In this document: positions 54,705 to 64,000 of the stretch, in pieces
How positions within the stretch are numbered: position 1 is the first letter of the stretch
Layout of the letters: each line of letters opens with the position of its first letter
Source: Scilla litardierei
Lineage: Eukaryota > Streptophyta > Magnoliopsida > Asparagales > Asparagaceae
Direction of reading: 5' to 3'
Assembly: GCA_030789695.1 (NCBI GenBank)
Contig: CM061138.1
Coordinates: 13,402,214-13,466,213 of the forward strand
Length of the DNA stretch: 64,000 nt
The notes under the pieces: model-generated
Told to the model about the DNA's origin: nothing
Databases searched by the model: none
Seen by the model: the letters and a program-made list of their open reading frames with translations, nothing else
Translations under genes and position numbers: made by a program

Positions 54705-56530
54705 ATGTCTCAAAGAACTCCAAAGGAGAAAACGGTGGATATTGGGTGGGCTCACTGTAAAATGATCGCAGAAAACCATAGACAAGTAAGGTGCAACTAT
54801 TGCCGGAAAGAAATGCATGGTGGCGTGTCTCGTCTTAAGGAACACTTGGCAGGAATTACCGGGGATGTGCTGACATGCCCCGAGGCACCTAAAGAAGTGC
54901 GTGAAGAGATGAGAGCGCACGTATTTCAGAAGAAGACCGAAAAGGTACATGCCAGATTTGAGAAGAAGAGGATAGAGGAGGAGATAATGGCAAAGCAGAC
55001 GGAGGCAATATCAGATGACTCAGATGAGGATGAGGATGGGACCGAGGAGGCGAGGGACCTTAGAAGAGCTCTTAGAAGAAGTAGGCAAGAACTTGTCGAA
55101 GAAGAGATTAGAAGTGAGGGCAGAAGGATGTGAGCAGGATCGTCTGGGTCTGGAGCCCCTGGGCTAGCCAGATCGGGTAGTCGTGCCGCCCGAATGGCCG
55201 GTATGTTCGCGTGCGGTTCTGCTCGCGATGTTCAGCCAACCGGTAGACCAGCCGGTGCTCTCAGACCCGGTGCCGACCCTTTTTCTCAAACGAAGAAGGG
55301 TAAATCCCAATCAACCATAAAGAATACATTCATGAAGAATGCCAAGGCATATGTCGGCCGAGCTATGGCCAAATTTTTCTACTTCAACCACATCCCATAC
55401 AATGTGACCAATAGCCCATATTACAGGCATATGGTGGATGCTATTGCGGAATCGGGACGTGGCGTTGCTCCACCCACTGCTTGGGAGCTGGCACACACAT
55501 ACTTGTACATGGAGTATGAAGAGATCAAAAATTATGTACAAACTTTTCGTGTTCAGTGGGATGAGTACGGTTGCACACTGATGTGCGATGGCTGGACAAC
55601 ACAAAACAGAAGGAAGATTATTAACTTCCTTGTGTATTCGACCCACGGGACGGTGTTCCTGGACTCTGTGGATGCAACCGACCAATTCTAGAATGGTCCT
55701 TACATATTTGATCTTATGGACAAATATGTAGAACTAATTGGGGAGCATAGAGTAGTCCAGGTAGTTACTGACAACGGTGCAAACTACAAGTCAGCTGGAC
55801 AGCTACTGATGCGCAAGAGACATCATCTGTATTGGACCCCGTGTGCGGCGCATTGTATCGACTTGATATTTTCTGACATGGCAAAAGAAGAAGTAGTCAA
55901 AAATATCGTCGCACAAAGTCAGATGGTAACAGGTTTCATATACAACAAAGGATGGGTGCTCAGCTTGATGAGAAGAGAGACGGGTGGAAAAGAGTTGATC
56001 CGCCCGCGATAACAAGATTTGCGACACACTTCATTGCTTTGGACTCTCTGTATGCGCACTGAGATGACCTGCGGAGAATGATCACATCCAGAGATTGGTC
56101 CGATAACTTTCCAAGGCTTAAACCAAAAGATAGGGAGGTTGGAAACAACGTGTACGATCTGATTCACGGCGATGAATTCTGGCAGACTATCTCTAATGTC
56201 ATCGCCGTATTTGAGCCCCTAGTGAAGGTTCTTCGAATGGTTGACATCGATGATAAGACCGAGATGGGGTATCTCTACGAGGCCATGGACCGTGTAAAAG
56301 AGGAAATTCGGAAGAATGTTGGTAGGAGATACAAAAAATGGTGGGACATGATAGACAAGAGATGGGATAGGCAGCTACATCAAGATATTCATGCTGCAGG
56401 CTATTTTCTGAATCCTCGCTTTCAATACTCCTCCAATGCAACAAACGACAACGAGATGCTGGTTGGACTCAGTCGCGTGATCGAGAGGCTTGAACCAGAC
56501 ATCTCGAAGCAAATTGACATTGACAGAGAG
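54705..56530 (+). pseudogene. hAT transposase, main exon: BED finger, DUF659, start of catalytic region
   Basis: ATG 54705 (MSQRTPKEKTVDIGWAHC) is the first after the intron acceptor. A BED zinc finger (CNYCRKEMHGGVSRLKEHL, then C) occupies residues of about 33-62. An acidic stretch (DDSDEDEDGTEE) follows. The DUF659 core reads TLMCDGWTTQNRRKIINFLV (about 55575) and VVTDNGANYKSAGQLL (about 55758), then WTPCAAHCIDLIFSDMAKEE. The catalytic-domain helix ISNVIAVFEPLVKVLRMVD is near 56190. Lesions: TGA at 55131-55133, TAG at 55689-55691, a 1-bp loss near 56007 and TGA at 56060-56062. The exon ends at donor GAG/GTAAATG. The transposase cuts and pastes the element in the nucleus; this copy is dead. 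Confidence 0.88.
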
Positions 56531-56613
56531 GTAAATGAAATTCGGATATCCTTATTTTGATATATGATTCGATGTAGCAGTTCACATTCTAAAATTATGA
56601 TTGATAATTGTAG

Positions 56614-56689
56614 CTGGAGGCCTATAAGATGAGAGTTGGTTATTTCGGCTCCGCTAAGGCGGAAATGGCGATAACAAGGGTCACTCCAG
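56614..56689 (+). pseudogene. hAT transposase, small middle exon
   Basis: Between an acceptor (AATTGTAG) and a donor (CCAG/GTATCT). It encodes LEAYKMRVGYFGSAKAEMAI and joins in frame to the next exon (TRVTPA then QWW). Introns on both sides are about 80 bp. Confidence 0.75.
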
Positions 56690-56766
56690 GTATCTATATG
56701 GATCTTAGATTTCTATATGTTCTCCATAAAACGGTCCATCTTTTCTGACCACTGAAACTTGTTGCA

Positions 56767-57726
56767 GCTCAATGGTGGAATAACGTTGGGTTAGAGCAAG
56801 CTCCAACGCTTACACGATTAGCTGTGCGTGTATTGAGCCAAACTGTCTCGTCGTCCAACTGTGAACGAAACTGGACCACCTTCTCCCTCATTCACACAAA
56901 GACCAGGAACATGCTAACAATGGAACACCTTAAAAGGCTGGTCTATGTGCATTATAATATGAGACTGCGACGCGAGAAGAAGCGAGAAGAAGCGAGAAGG
57001 CCGATCACCAGCTGATCGATTTGGATCAGATTTTTCATGAGGATGATCCATTGGAGGAATGGACCAGGGAGACAGAAGACATGGTGCTCGATGACAGACA
57101 ATCCTTGGTTGGACGAGGCGCTTGCGGAAGCAGAACGTACACGAAGCAACCAGCCGCGGCCAAGTCACGCCCCTGCGAATATCACGTACAAGCAAAAGAA
57201 GGCAGCCACTCGGGCTCGACACGATAGCAATGATGGTTCGTCTCCCGATGACCAAGGTCATACAGACGGAGGTTGTGGTGCGTCGGCATCCGTTCGCCCT
57301 GCTGAGAGACGTGGAGACCATACTTATGATACGCATGTGTATAGAGAGCATGATAGGCAGCACAGTGAAGAACGGGGGGACGATGCCTACGGTAGACACT
57401 CTGAATATCAAGGGTATCAACGTGCTTTTGATTATTATGGAGGTTATGAATCTTATTCAGGTGGATACTCAGGAAGCCAAGGCGATTATTGCGCACCGTA
57501 CAGACACTCTGATGTCTATGCTGATTATGATAGTCAATACAAGTACGGTCCGAACGTGACTGAGCAGTCCAGCAGTCAAGGCAGTCATGACACGCCTTTC
57601 ATCGAGCAGAGCCGGCCCTCAGCATATGATAATATGATGATATCTTTTTTAGGCCCGGAACAGATGCAGTATTCATATCCTCCATACTACCATGCACAAC
57701 AGCCGGATGATGAGAACTACGAATGA
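56767..57726 (+). pseudogene. hAT transposase, last exon: dimerisation domain and Tyr-rich tail
   Basis: After the acceptor GTTGCAG the exon encodes QWWNNVGLEQAPTL, VLSQTVSSSNCERNWTTFS and HTKTRNMLTMEHLKRLVYV, the hAT C-terminal dimerisation domain. A short GCGAGAAGAA duplication near 56985 shifts the frame, and a second shift is needed near 57105. The tail from about 57110 reads DEALAEAERT, then a low-complexity region rich in Tyr, Gly, Ser, Asp and His (YYGGYESYSGGYSGSQGDY at about 57435-57490), ending DDENYE and TGA (57724-57726). Confidence 0.85.
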
Positions 57727-58232
57727 GATTTTTGTATCTTTTTATTTATTTTCTTCATTTTTGTATCTTTTGATGTATTTTATTCACCTTTTGTATTATG
57801 AAGGCAGATTTATGGTTCATCAATATTTATTGTTCTTTTAAATCTATTAATTAGTTAATTGTTGTCACAAATGAGTAATGTGAACAGAAAAATACATGAA
57901 AAATACATGAAAATACATGAAAAATAAAGAAAATGCATAAAATTGCCAAAAAATACCGAAAACTACCGAAAACTACATGCAGATCTTTAAATGTGTTTCA
58001 TAAATTTTAGCTGCTTTTCATATTTGTTAAATATATTTCATAATTGCTTACACTTTTTACATGTTAACTCATTGCAGGATTGCAAGCTTACCAGTTAACC
58101 ATCGATATGATGACATGTTTTGAAGCACCAAAAGATGGCCGTGCAAAGATTTTTCAAAGTGAATGTGTCTTCATTTTCCATTTTCAAGTCGAGGCCATGC
58201 TGGTGAGAAGATGGCACATTTAAATGCGGAGT
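57727..58232 (+). other. hAT 3' flank, first part
   Basis: Transposase 3' untranslated region, T-rich, with repeated TTTTTGTATC and ATGAAAAATACATGAAAA words. The first 110 bp are duplicated at about 58735-58855. No gene. Confidence 0.6.
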
Positions 58233-58689
58233 ATTGAAATATTTCTTATATGTGATTATTTCCACGTCATTCAATTCAAAAGAAAAATTTCAACGGTAGG
58301 TCACCAGAATACCTCAGTAATACAGTAAAAATGGCCATTATGATGTGTATATACAATAGAATTATGTAAGCATGCAATCTGTAGTTTGAATGAGGCGTAC
58401 ACGTGGACATATACAGTGCTTATGATACTGGCCTTTACTCTGATTAATGTAGAAATCAACCGAGTTGCTTTCTCCTTTAATCAGGTTAAAATTCAGTATC
58501 ATACGCACTGCATATGTCCACGTGTATACCTCATTCAAATTATAGATTACATGCTTACATAATTCTATTGTCTATACGTATCATATTGGCCATTTTTATT
58601 GTATTACTGGTATTCTGGAGGCTTACCGTTGAAATTTTGGCTTTTGAATTGAAGGGATGAGAAATTATCACATATAAGAAATATTTCAA
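58233..58689. repeat. Large near-palindrome (about 457 bp) in the hAT 3' region
   Basis: The left arm (58233-58438) starts TTGAAATATTTCTTATATGTG and the right arm (58488-58689) ends with its reverse complement. Pairing continues through GAAAAATTTCAACGGTAGG, ATGGCCA, AATAGAATTATGTAAGCATG, GTTTGAATGAGG and CACGTGGACATAT, with scattered mismatches. The spacer is about 50 bp and also contains a CTGATTAA/TTAATCAG pair. It could be a nested TIR element or a hairpin RNA source. Confidence 0.85.
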
Positions 58690-58699
58690 GAATCGTATT

Positions 58700-58860
58700 C
58701 CGGTGGATACTCAGGCAGTCATGGCGGTTATTTCAAGAATGTATCTTTTTATTTATTTTCTTCATTTTTGTATCTTTATATGTATTTTATTCAGCTTTTG
58801 TATTACGATGCCATAAATATGACTCATCAATTATTATTATTGTTCTTTTACAAGAAAAAT
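58700..58860 (+). repeat. Duplicated copy of the transposase gene end, downstream of the palindrome
   Basis: CGGTGGATACTCAGGCAGTC at about 58699 resembles the Tyr-rich tail coding at about 57460. The following TTTATTTATTTTCTTCATTT to GTTCTTTTA resembles 57738-57840. The tail and 3' untranslated region have therefore been partly copied to the far side of the palindrome. Confidence 0.75.
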
Positions 58861-58959
58861 ACAGCAAATTATCTCTGATACAGGAAAATACAGCATAGTA
58901 TAAAATACATGAAAATATATGAAAATATAAGAAAATATCGAAATACAGGAAAATACAGG

Positions 58960-59111
58960 AAAATATCTCCGATACCGATACCGAAACGAAACTATCGATA
59001 CGAACGATACCGAAACTGGCTTCCGAAACCACCGAAACGGTCGATACCGATACCGAAACCTAAATTTTGGGCGGAGCGATACCCTCTTCGAAATCGATAC
59101 CTTAAACCTTG
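58960..59111. promoter_or_regulatory. Right subterminal motif array and terminal repeat of the hAT
   Basis: Dense CGATACCG, CCGAAAC and GAAACGAAAC words run up to the terminal repeat ending AAACCTTG at 59111. They mirror those at the left end. Confidence 0.6.
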
Positions 59112-59119
59112 GTTTATAG

Positions 59120-59518
59120 CAATTATTCCATTATGTCAATATTCCTCAATTAATATGTTTATTTGCACCATCATTATTACAAAACTTATCTTCTAACATA
59201 ACAATGCTATAAATAAATTTCTATGATAAGTAAAACTCTATTTATAGCATTCCAAAACATTTCTAAAGCAATCAGATCTTTCGAAACATTTAAAACTGAA
59301 ACTGAATTACTTTTTAAAAAGGATTAAAATATTGTTAGGATCAGATTCTTATCTAGGCATCCATATTTGGTTTTCTAGGGTTTACCGGCTCGATGAAATG
59401 TCTCCTCAAAATCTGAAAGTAGGAACAGTAAATAACCACATGTGCTACAGTATAATTGTTAACCGAACCCCTCCAATAACATCAGACAATGTACTGTACA
59501 CCACATGAGCAAAGTGCC
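59120..59518 (-). repeat. F first LTR, continued after the hAT
   Basis: CAATTATTCC to CAAAGTGCC, the same sequence as 61030-61428 with scattered substitutions. It ends at a 3-bp overlap (GCC) with element H. Confidence 0.82.
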
Positions 59519-60549
59519 GCCTCAGCCAGTCCTAAAACATCGAAGTACCTCTCCACTTTGTAGATCCAGGCATCTGGATCCTTTCCCTCAAACAGTGGCA
59601 TGGTCAGCTTCCTCAACCGGCTATCCGGCCCGGCATCGCCACGTGTGCCTCCACCCCTATTTTCCTCCTGGTATCTTGTGCAAGCAGGCTCCTCCATCCT
59701 CCATCTGGGTCGATCTGGCTGACCATACGCTCCCCAAATCTCCTCCCGGGCCCTTTTAGCTGCCCGCTGCTCCTCGGCATCCCACTCATCTCCATCATCC
59801 CACTCCTCTCCATGAAGGTTGTTGACGTAGCGTGTGTATTCCTCGTACTCCGGCACGTCCCACATCCTCCCTAGTCTCTTGAAGTCTCCGAACATTCTCT
59901 TTGGCGCGCCTCAAGGTCTCCAACGCCCCTTCCATGCCCAAAGGAAACCCCAGGGGGGTCTGTCGGGGCCGAACCCAGCCGCCGGGGGCTATTGCGGGTG
60001 CGCGGGGCCCCGTCGCCTTCGGTCGGGCCTCGCCGGCCCTCATCGGGGGCCCGGCGGCCCGCTAGACCCCAGCAAGGGTCGGCGCGGCCGATTCCTGGGC
60101 CGCGCAGGTCTGCACAGCCCATCTGGGCCGTGCGGGTCCGCGCGGCTCGGAAAGGGGGTGTGCGGCCCCTGGCGGTCTGCCAGGGGCCTGCCGCCCCCTT
60201 GGTTGTGCCCCGTCGCCCTCCGGTGGTCGTCGTGTGGTTCCTGGAAGTGCACGAGGCGGCGTTCGGGTTCCTTAATCGTCAGATCTTCTCCATTTGGCCC
60301 TAGATCTGAGGAAAATTTCAGATTTGTCGATGTCGATGCCCTAGCTTCATATTCGGGTTGTTTCTATTGCTGTCGAAGGATCTGAAGAATGTCTTGGATG
60401 TCAGATGCTTTAGCAACCCCTTTCATCTCCTGATGGATGCATCGGATCTCACCTTGAAGCCCGTCGATCCTCATGTTCACATCTTCTAGTTTGTCGTCGA
60501 ACTTCTCTTCTACGAGTTTCGCCGCCGTCTTTGCCCTAGTCCACGCCAT
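59519..60549 (-). pseudogene. Gypsy H gag (truncated)
   Basis: Starts at ATG 60549-60547 (MAWTRAKTAAKLVEEKFDDK), which preserves the start codon that D has lost. The coiled-coil-like NMRIDGLQGEIRCIHQEMKG follows. A Pro/Arg/Gly-rich middle part has frame breaks. The end reads YVNNLHGEEWDDGDEWDAEE, DSRLRKLTMPLFEGKDPDAW and ERYFDVLGLAEA, then stops at the F junction. Over the last part it stays open across the place where D has a frameshift. Confidence 0.85.
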
Positions 60550-60575
60550 TGGATCTTAGTGCTCTGATACCAAAT

Positions 60576-60947
60576 TGATACGATTATGGTTAATCGTATC
60601 AAAAAGCTAAGATTTTTAGTAGAAGAACGAAATGAAATTTAGAGTAGAAATTGGAATTGATGATAATTAAGAGACAATTGATCTAATCTGGAGTAGATAT
60701 TCTTCCTAGCTTGAATTAATGTATCAAGCCTAATCCCCCAAAATCCTAGCCGTCAAAATGACAAATTGTCTCAATATCTCGATGTCTCACAAAATTATGG
60801 TTAACCCTTTTAAATACTCTCCTAACAAACTACTAAACACACAGCAACTTAAAAACATAGAAGGTAGTGCATAAAGCAAAAATAGCAAAATACTAAGTCG
60901 ATCCCACGCTCGAGTCCTTACGCCTTCTGCGGTACACGACCGCATCA
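60576..60947 (-). repeat. 5' LTR of gypsy H
   Basis: 372 bp. Ends TGATACGATT on the left and CCGCATCA on the right in plus reading. The right flank CATTC (60948-60952) is also found at 51937-51941 in the first F LTR, as expected if H inserted at that site in the second LTR. Confidence 0.9.
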
Positions 60948-62296
60948 CATTCTAACTACAATTGTCCTCTAGTTCTATTTTCTCTAAGTTGTGTAAAATG
61001 AATAGTGCATTAAACTGTAATGTCTATATCAATTATTCCATTGTGTCAATATTCCTCAATTAATACGTTTATTTGCACCATCATTATTACAAAACTTATC
61101 TTCTAACATAACAATGCTATAAATAAATTTCTATGATAAGTAAAACTCTATTTATAGCATTCCAAAACATTTCCAAAGCAATCAGATCTTTCGAAACATT
61201 TAAAACTGAAACTGAATCACTTTAAAAAAAGGATTAAAACATTGTTAGTATCAGATTCTTATCTAAGCATCTATATTTGGGTTTCTAGGGTTTACCAGCT
61301 TGAGGAAATGTCTCCTCAAAATCTTAAAGTAGCAACAGTAAATAACCCCATGTGTTACAGTATAATTGTAAACCGATCCCCTCCAATAACATCAGACAGA
61401 ATACTGTACACCACAGGAGCAAAGTGCCTTCATTTCAAGGTGAAAGAATAGTGACTGAACACAAACAGAGGCACAAATAAGGTACAGCCGCAGGAAACTA
61501 AAAACCGCAAAGAATCAGCCGACTGAACTCAGAAGCAAAAGAGAACCGCAAAAGTCGACAAGTTGTCGAAAGGGAAAAATCCCTCGGCAGCCAACCCCAG
61601 AACCCAAAACCCCAAATCAATGGTGCGGGGCTGCGACAAAATTATCGCCTTGCCCTAGGGATGCCATAAGTAACACAAGGGATGAGTTTCCTTTCATATA
61701 ATATCTGAATCATCATCTCCTAGATCAGAACCCTAACTTCCGCAATAAAAACGAAGCACAACGAATATAATTGAAATTTAAAGTAAAGAAGTTTTACCGG
61801 TCACGAAGAAAATAAGCCGAAAGGATTCCCAGAATAGAATCGGAAACCCAGTCGACAGTAATCCGATGAGGAAAACCAAATTCAAACTCAGTCGGAAGGA
61901 ATTTGAGGAGAGGAACAATTTCGCTTACACAAAAAAAACCCTAACCGAGCATCATTAAATAGGAGAGAGAGAGACACGCAAATAGCTAGTGTTTAGGATT
62001 CTTATCAGATTCGGATCCCTCAGAAGAAGTCGGCGTGTGGCATGATACATGCTAGGGTTTCGAATTTTTTTGAATCGCCATCGGTTGTGTCGATCGATCG
62101 CTCGATCGCTGCTGATTTCGTTCGCCGCGAGAGGGCAAAGGATGAGAACACGCTGGAAAAGGGTCGGGTGAGGAGAGATAACGGGTGAGTTGAGAGGGAG
62201 AGAAATCAAGTGGGTTTTGTTATTTTAATAAAAAGAATGATGGGCCCACAAGTCACGGGCCTAGGTCTAGGCTTATAAGAAAGTGGGTTATTACAA
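60948..62296 (-). repeat. F second LTR, right part
   Basis: The first 481 bp repeat 51937-52018 and 59120-59518. The remaining 868 bp (61429-62296) are the end of the LTR, closing GGGTTATTACA before the ACATC target duplication. No gene is visible; AT-rich frames here are LTR sequence. Confidence 0.82.
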
Positions 62297-62301
62297 CATC
62301 C

Positions 62302-63854
62302 GATCTATGAAGGATCATGTGTGGCATTAGGAGATACTACTACAGGAGCTGCAGAACCATCAGTTATATGTCAACAAGAAGAAATGCTTGTTTGCATCGT
62401 TAAGAGTGGAGTATTTGGGGCATTTGGTTTCAGCGGAGGAGGTAACTGACAGATCAAAAATTGCGGTGATACTGGACTGGCCGTGGCCGACTACTTTGCG
62501 TGCTTTGCGATGATTTTTGGGGCTGACAATGTACTTCAGGAAGTTCATCAAGAGATACAATATCATTGCCTGGTCACTGACAAAGCAGCTCAAGAAGAAT
62601 AATTTTAAGTGAGAGGTGGCAACTTGAGCTTTTGAGGCCCTGAAGCGGGCCATGTCTAGCAGCAGAGCTAGTTATTCCCGATTTCAGTAGGCTTGTTGTG
62701 GTAAAGACAGATGCTTTTGGTTATGGGTTAGGTGTCGTGTTGATTCAAGCTCAGAGGCAGGTGGTTTAATTTAGCTAGGTGTTGAACGGTAAGGGCTCGG
62801 CTCAAATCCGTATATGAGCGTGAGTTGATAGCCATTATGCTAGCAGTGTAAAAATGGAGGCACTATTTGCTGGTGAACAGTTCATTGTGCAAACAAATCA
62901 GATGGCCTCAAATATTTATTGGAGCAGCGCATGGTTATAGAGGAGCATCAGCGGTGGTTATCCAATTTTTTGGGTATAATTTTACAGACCTGGAGAATAT
63001 GATGACAGATGCTTTGTCTCGACGAGGGAAGGATTCACAATTGGCTGCCTTGTCTGTGCTGTGATACTTGATTGGGAGTCATTGTTGCGCGAGATTGAGG
63101 TGGATGAAGGATTGACAGATACCGATTGCCTTGCTACATGGGTCGACGGAGTATTCGGGTTATTCTTTGGAGAGGCAACAGTTGTACTAGGGACGGCTGG
63201 TTTTACCAAGACTTCCACTCACATCTTGAATATCTTTTAGGAGTTCCACGACAGTGCTATTAGGGGACACTCTGGGGGTGCATCAGACTTGTCAACGGAT
63301 GGCCAATGAGCTATTTTGGATAAGGATGAAGAAAGATGGGGTGCAGATGGTGACTAATTGTGATGTTTGCAAGCATAACAAGTATCTGGCAATGGCTCCA
63401 GGGAGACCACTACAGTCACTGTCCTTGTCAGCTCGGGTCTGAAAGGAGATCACCATGGATTTCATCGAAGGGTTGTTGAGGTCAGACGGATATTCAATTA
63501 TTCTTGTTGGGGTGGATCGTCTCAACAAGTATGCTCATTTTGGGGCCCTTCGACAGCCTTATACTACTGTGATGGTTGCAGCGGCTTTTGTAAAAGAGAT
63601 GGTGTGGTTGCATGTGATTCCGAAGTCTATTATGTCAGATAACGTTCCAGTATTTTTGAGTCACTTTTAAAGAGAGCTCTTTAGGATGCTAGAGACTGTG
63701 CTTAAGTGGAGTACAACTTATCATCCCCAGACTGACAACCAGACTGAGGTCGTCAACTGGAGCATAGAGACATATCTGTGTTGTTTTGTTTCAAATGTAT
63801 CGAAGCAATGGACGAGGTGGTTGGCGTGAGCTAAGTATTGGTGCAACAGATCTT
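62302..63854 (+). pseudogene. Gypsy element G, part 2: RT thumb, RNase H, integrase (decayed)
   Basis: Continues from the RT motif broken at 51300. Readable islands: LLQELQNHQLYVNKKKCLFA, VEYLGHLVSAEEVTDRSKIA, FRKFIKRYNIIAWSLTKQLK (62320-62600); RNase H end DGLKYLLEQRMVIEEH and ENMMTDALSRRGKDSQL (62900-63050); integrase zinc part CDVCKHNKYLAMAPGRP (63360-63410); core MDFIEGLLRSDGYSIILVGV (63453 on), a second segment VPVFLSHF and TTYHPQTDNQTEVVNWSIET (63715-63770). Stops are frequent. The second catalytic integrase Asp segment reads IMSDNVPVF. It is cut at 63854 by another LTR. Confidence 0.87.
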
Positions 63855-64000
63855 TGTTAGGGTTTCTATCATAGTACAACTAATTTATACGCAGCGGAAA
63901 ATAGAAACCTACCAAGATCCATGCGATTCTAATTGATTGAATAGATTACTAACCTTTCTGACGATCTGAATCTGTCGGACTATAGGTGCTGCGACGATCT
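63855..64000 (-). repeat. Start of another LTR (copia-like, antisense) inserted in gypsy G
   Basis: G integrase coding breaks at CAGATCTT and the next bases are TGTTAGGGTTTC, an LTR-like terminus. Read in reverse the segment has TTTCCGCTGCG and ends GAAACCCTAACA, typical of many plant copia LTR 3' ends. It runs out of the window, so the element cannot be identified and the target duplication cannot be tested. Confidence 0.5.

Larger units (their letters stand above)
52019..59111 (+). mobile_element. hAT transposon (7.1 kb) with degraded transposase gene
   Basis: The ends CAAGGTATGAGGTATCG and, in reverse, CAAGGTTTAAGGTATCG form the terminal inverted repeat, and the 8-bp target duplication GTTTATAG flanks both sides (52011-52018 and 59112-59119). 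It carries a single spliced BED/DUF659/hAT-C transposase gene in plus orientation. Both subterminal regions (52040-52200 and 58965-59095) are rich in CCGAAAC/GTTTCGG and CGATACC words, likely transposase binding sites. The element lies inside an F LTR. Confidence 0.95.
59516..60947 (-). mobile_element. Gypsy fragment H (D family): 5' LTR and gag start, antisense
   Basis: The LTR at 60576-60947 (in reverse TGATGCGGTCG ... CGTATCA) matches the D LTR. The primer site reads in reverse at 60561-60572 (GCTCTGATACCA on this strand). gag follows on the minus strand and is cut off at about 59519. Only the 5' part of the element remains, and its 3' side was removed together with F internal sequence. 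Confidence 0.9.
51301..62296 (-). mobile_element. Chromovirus F: two LTRs fused by deletion, with hAT and gypsy H inside
   Basis: Starts TGTAACACCTCG and ends GGTTATTACA, flanked by ACATC (51296-51300 and 62297-62301). The ends match the LTR style of E. No coding sequence of its own remains. Segment 51937-52018 plus 59120-59518 is repeated with scattered substitutions as 60948-61428 (481 bp each). The simplest reading is 5' and 3' LTRs joined after a deletion of the whole internal region, with a hAT in the first LTR and gypsy fragment H in the second. One full LTR would be about 1,985 bp. Confidence 0.85.

Noticed and set aside
51937..61428. Long target duplication of gypsy H (481 bp)
   Set aside because: Retrotransposon duplications are about 5 bp. 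The two copies differ like an LTR pair, so two LTRs of F joined by a deletion explain them better.

Overview
This window is plant nuclear DNA, almost certainly from a flowering plant. It carries Ty1/copia and Ty3/gypsy (chromovirus-type) retrotransposons with plant initiator-tRNA-Met primer sites, hAT and Mutator-like transposons, a tRNA-derived SINE, and the 3' exons of a plant phosphatidylinositol-4-phosphate 5-kinase (PIP5K). I cannot name the species. By my own tally about four fifths of the window is transposable element, mostly nested. There is no bacterial, organellar or CRISPR sequence.

Layout. (1) 1-19363: a decayed copia element (C), whose 5' part lies before the window, was hit in its integrase by a solo LTR (994-3426, target duplication ACTGG) and in its reverse transcriptase by a second copia (A, 4975-17830, target duplication AGGCT, 112-114 bp LTRs). 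A was in turn hit in gag by a third copia (B, 5914-13576). C resumes at 17836 and ends in its own 3' LTR (18617-19363). (2) 19364-23364: two coding exons from the 3' end of a PIP5K gene, with a TIR element (target TTA) in the intron between them, then a Mutator-like (MULE) end. (3) 23365-25086: 3' end of another copia and its LTR. (4) 25087-32214: AT-rich sequence holding two TIR elements, a short RS-rich candidate first exon (29329-29401) and a SINE with an 8-bp target duplication. (5) 32215-43767: gypsy element D (target duplication CAGAC), whose 3' LTR is split by an antisense, internally deleted chromovirus E (target duplication TCGTC). (6) 43773-48173: spacer with a non-autonomous hAT element. 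(7) 48174-63854: gypsy G, a badly decayed relative of D. It is split exactly at its RT catalytic motif by chromovirus F (target duplication ACATC). F now consists of its two LTRs fused by a deletion, carrying a 7.1-kb hAT transposon (target duplication GTTTATAG) and a fragment (H) of a third D-family copy. A further LTR enters G at 63855.

Relative order. The target duplications and interruptions give a history: C before the solo LTR and before A, A before B; D before E; G before F, F before hAT and H, and a deletion after H. Every polyprotein and the hAT transposase carries stops, frameshifts or domain losses, so no element here looks able to move itself. Copia A, with LTRs that differ only by one GT unit, and the hAT, with intact ends, are the best preserved.

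Limits. All coordinates were read by eye. Product calls rest on recognisable motifs, not on database searches. Exon calls rest on splice-site consensus plus protein similarity.
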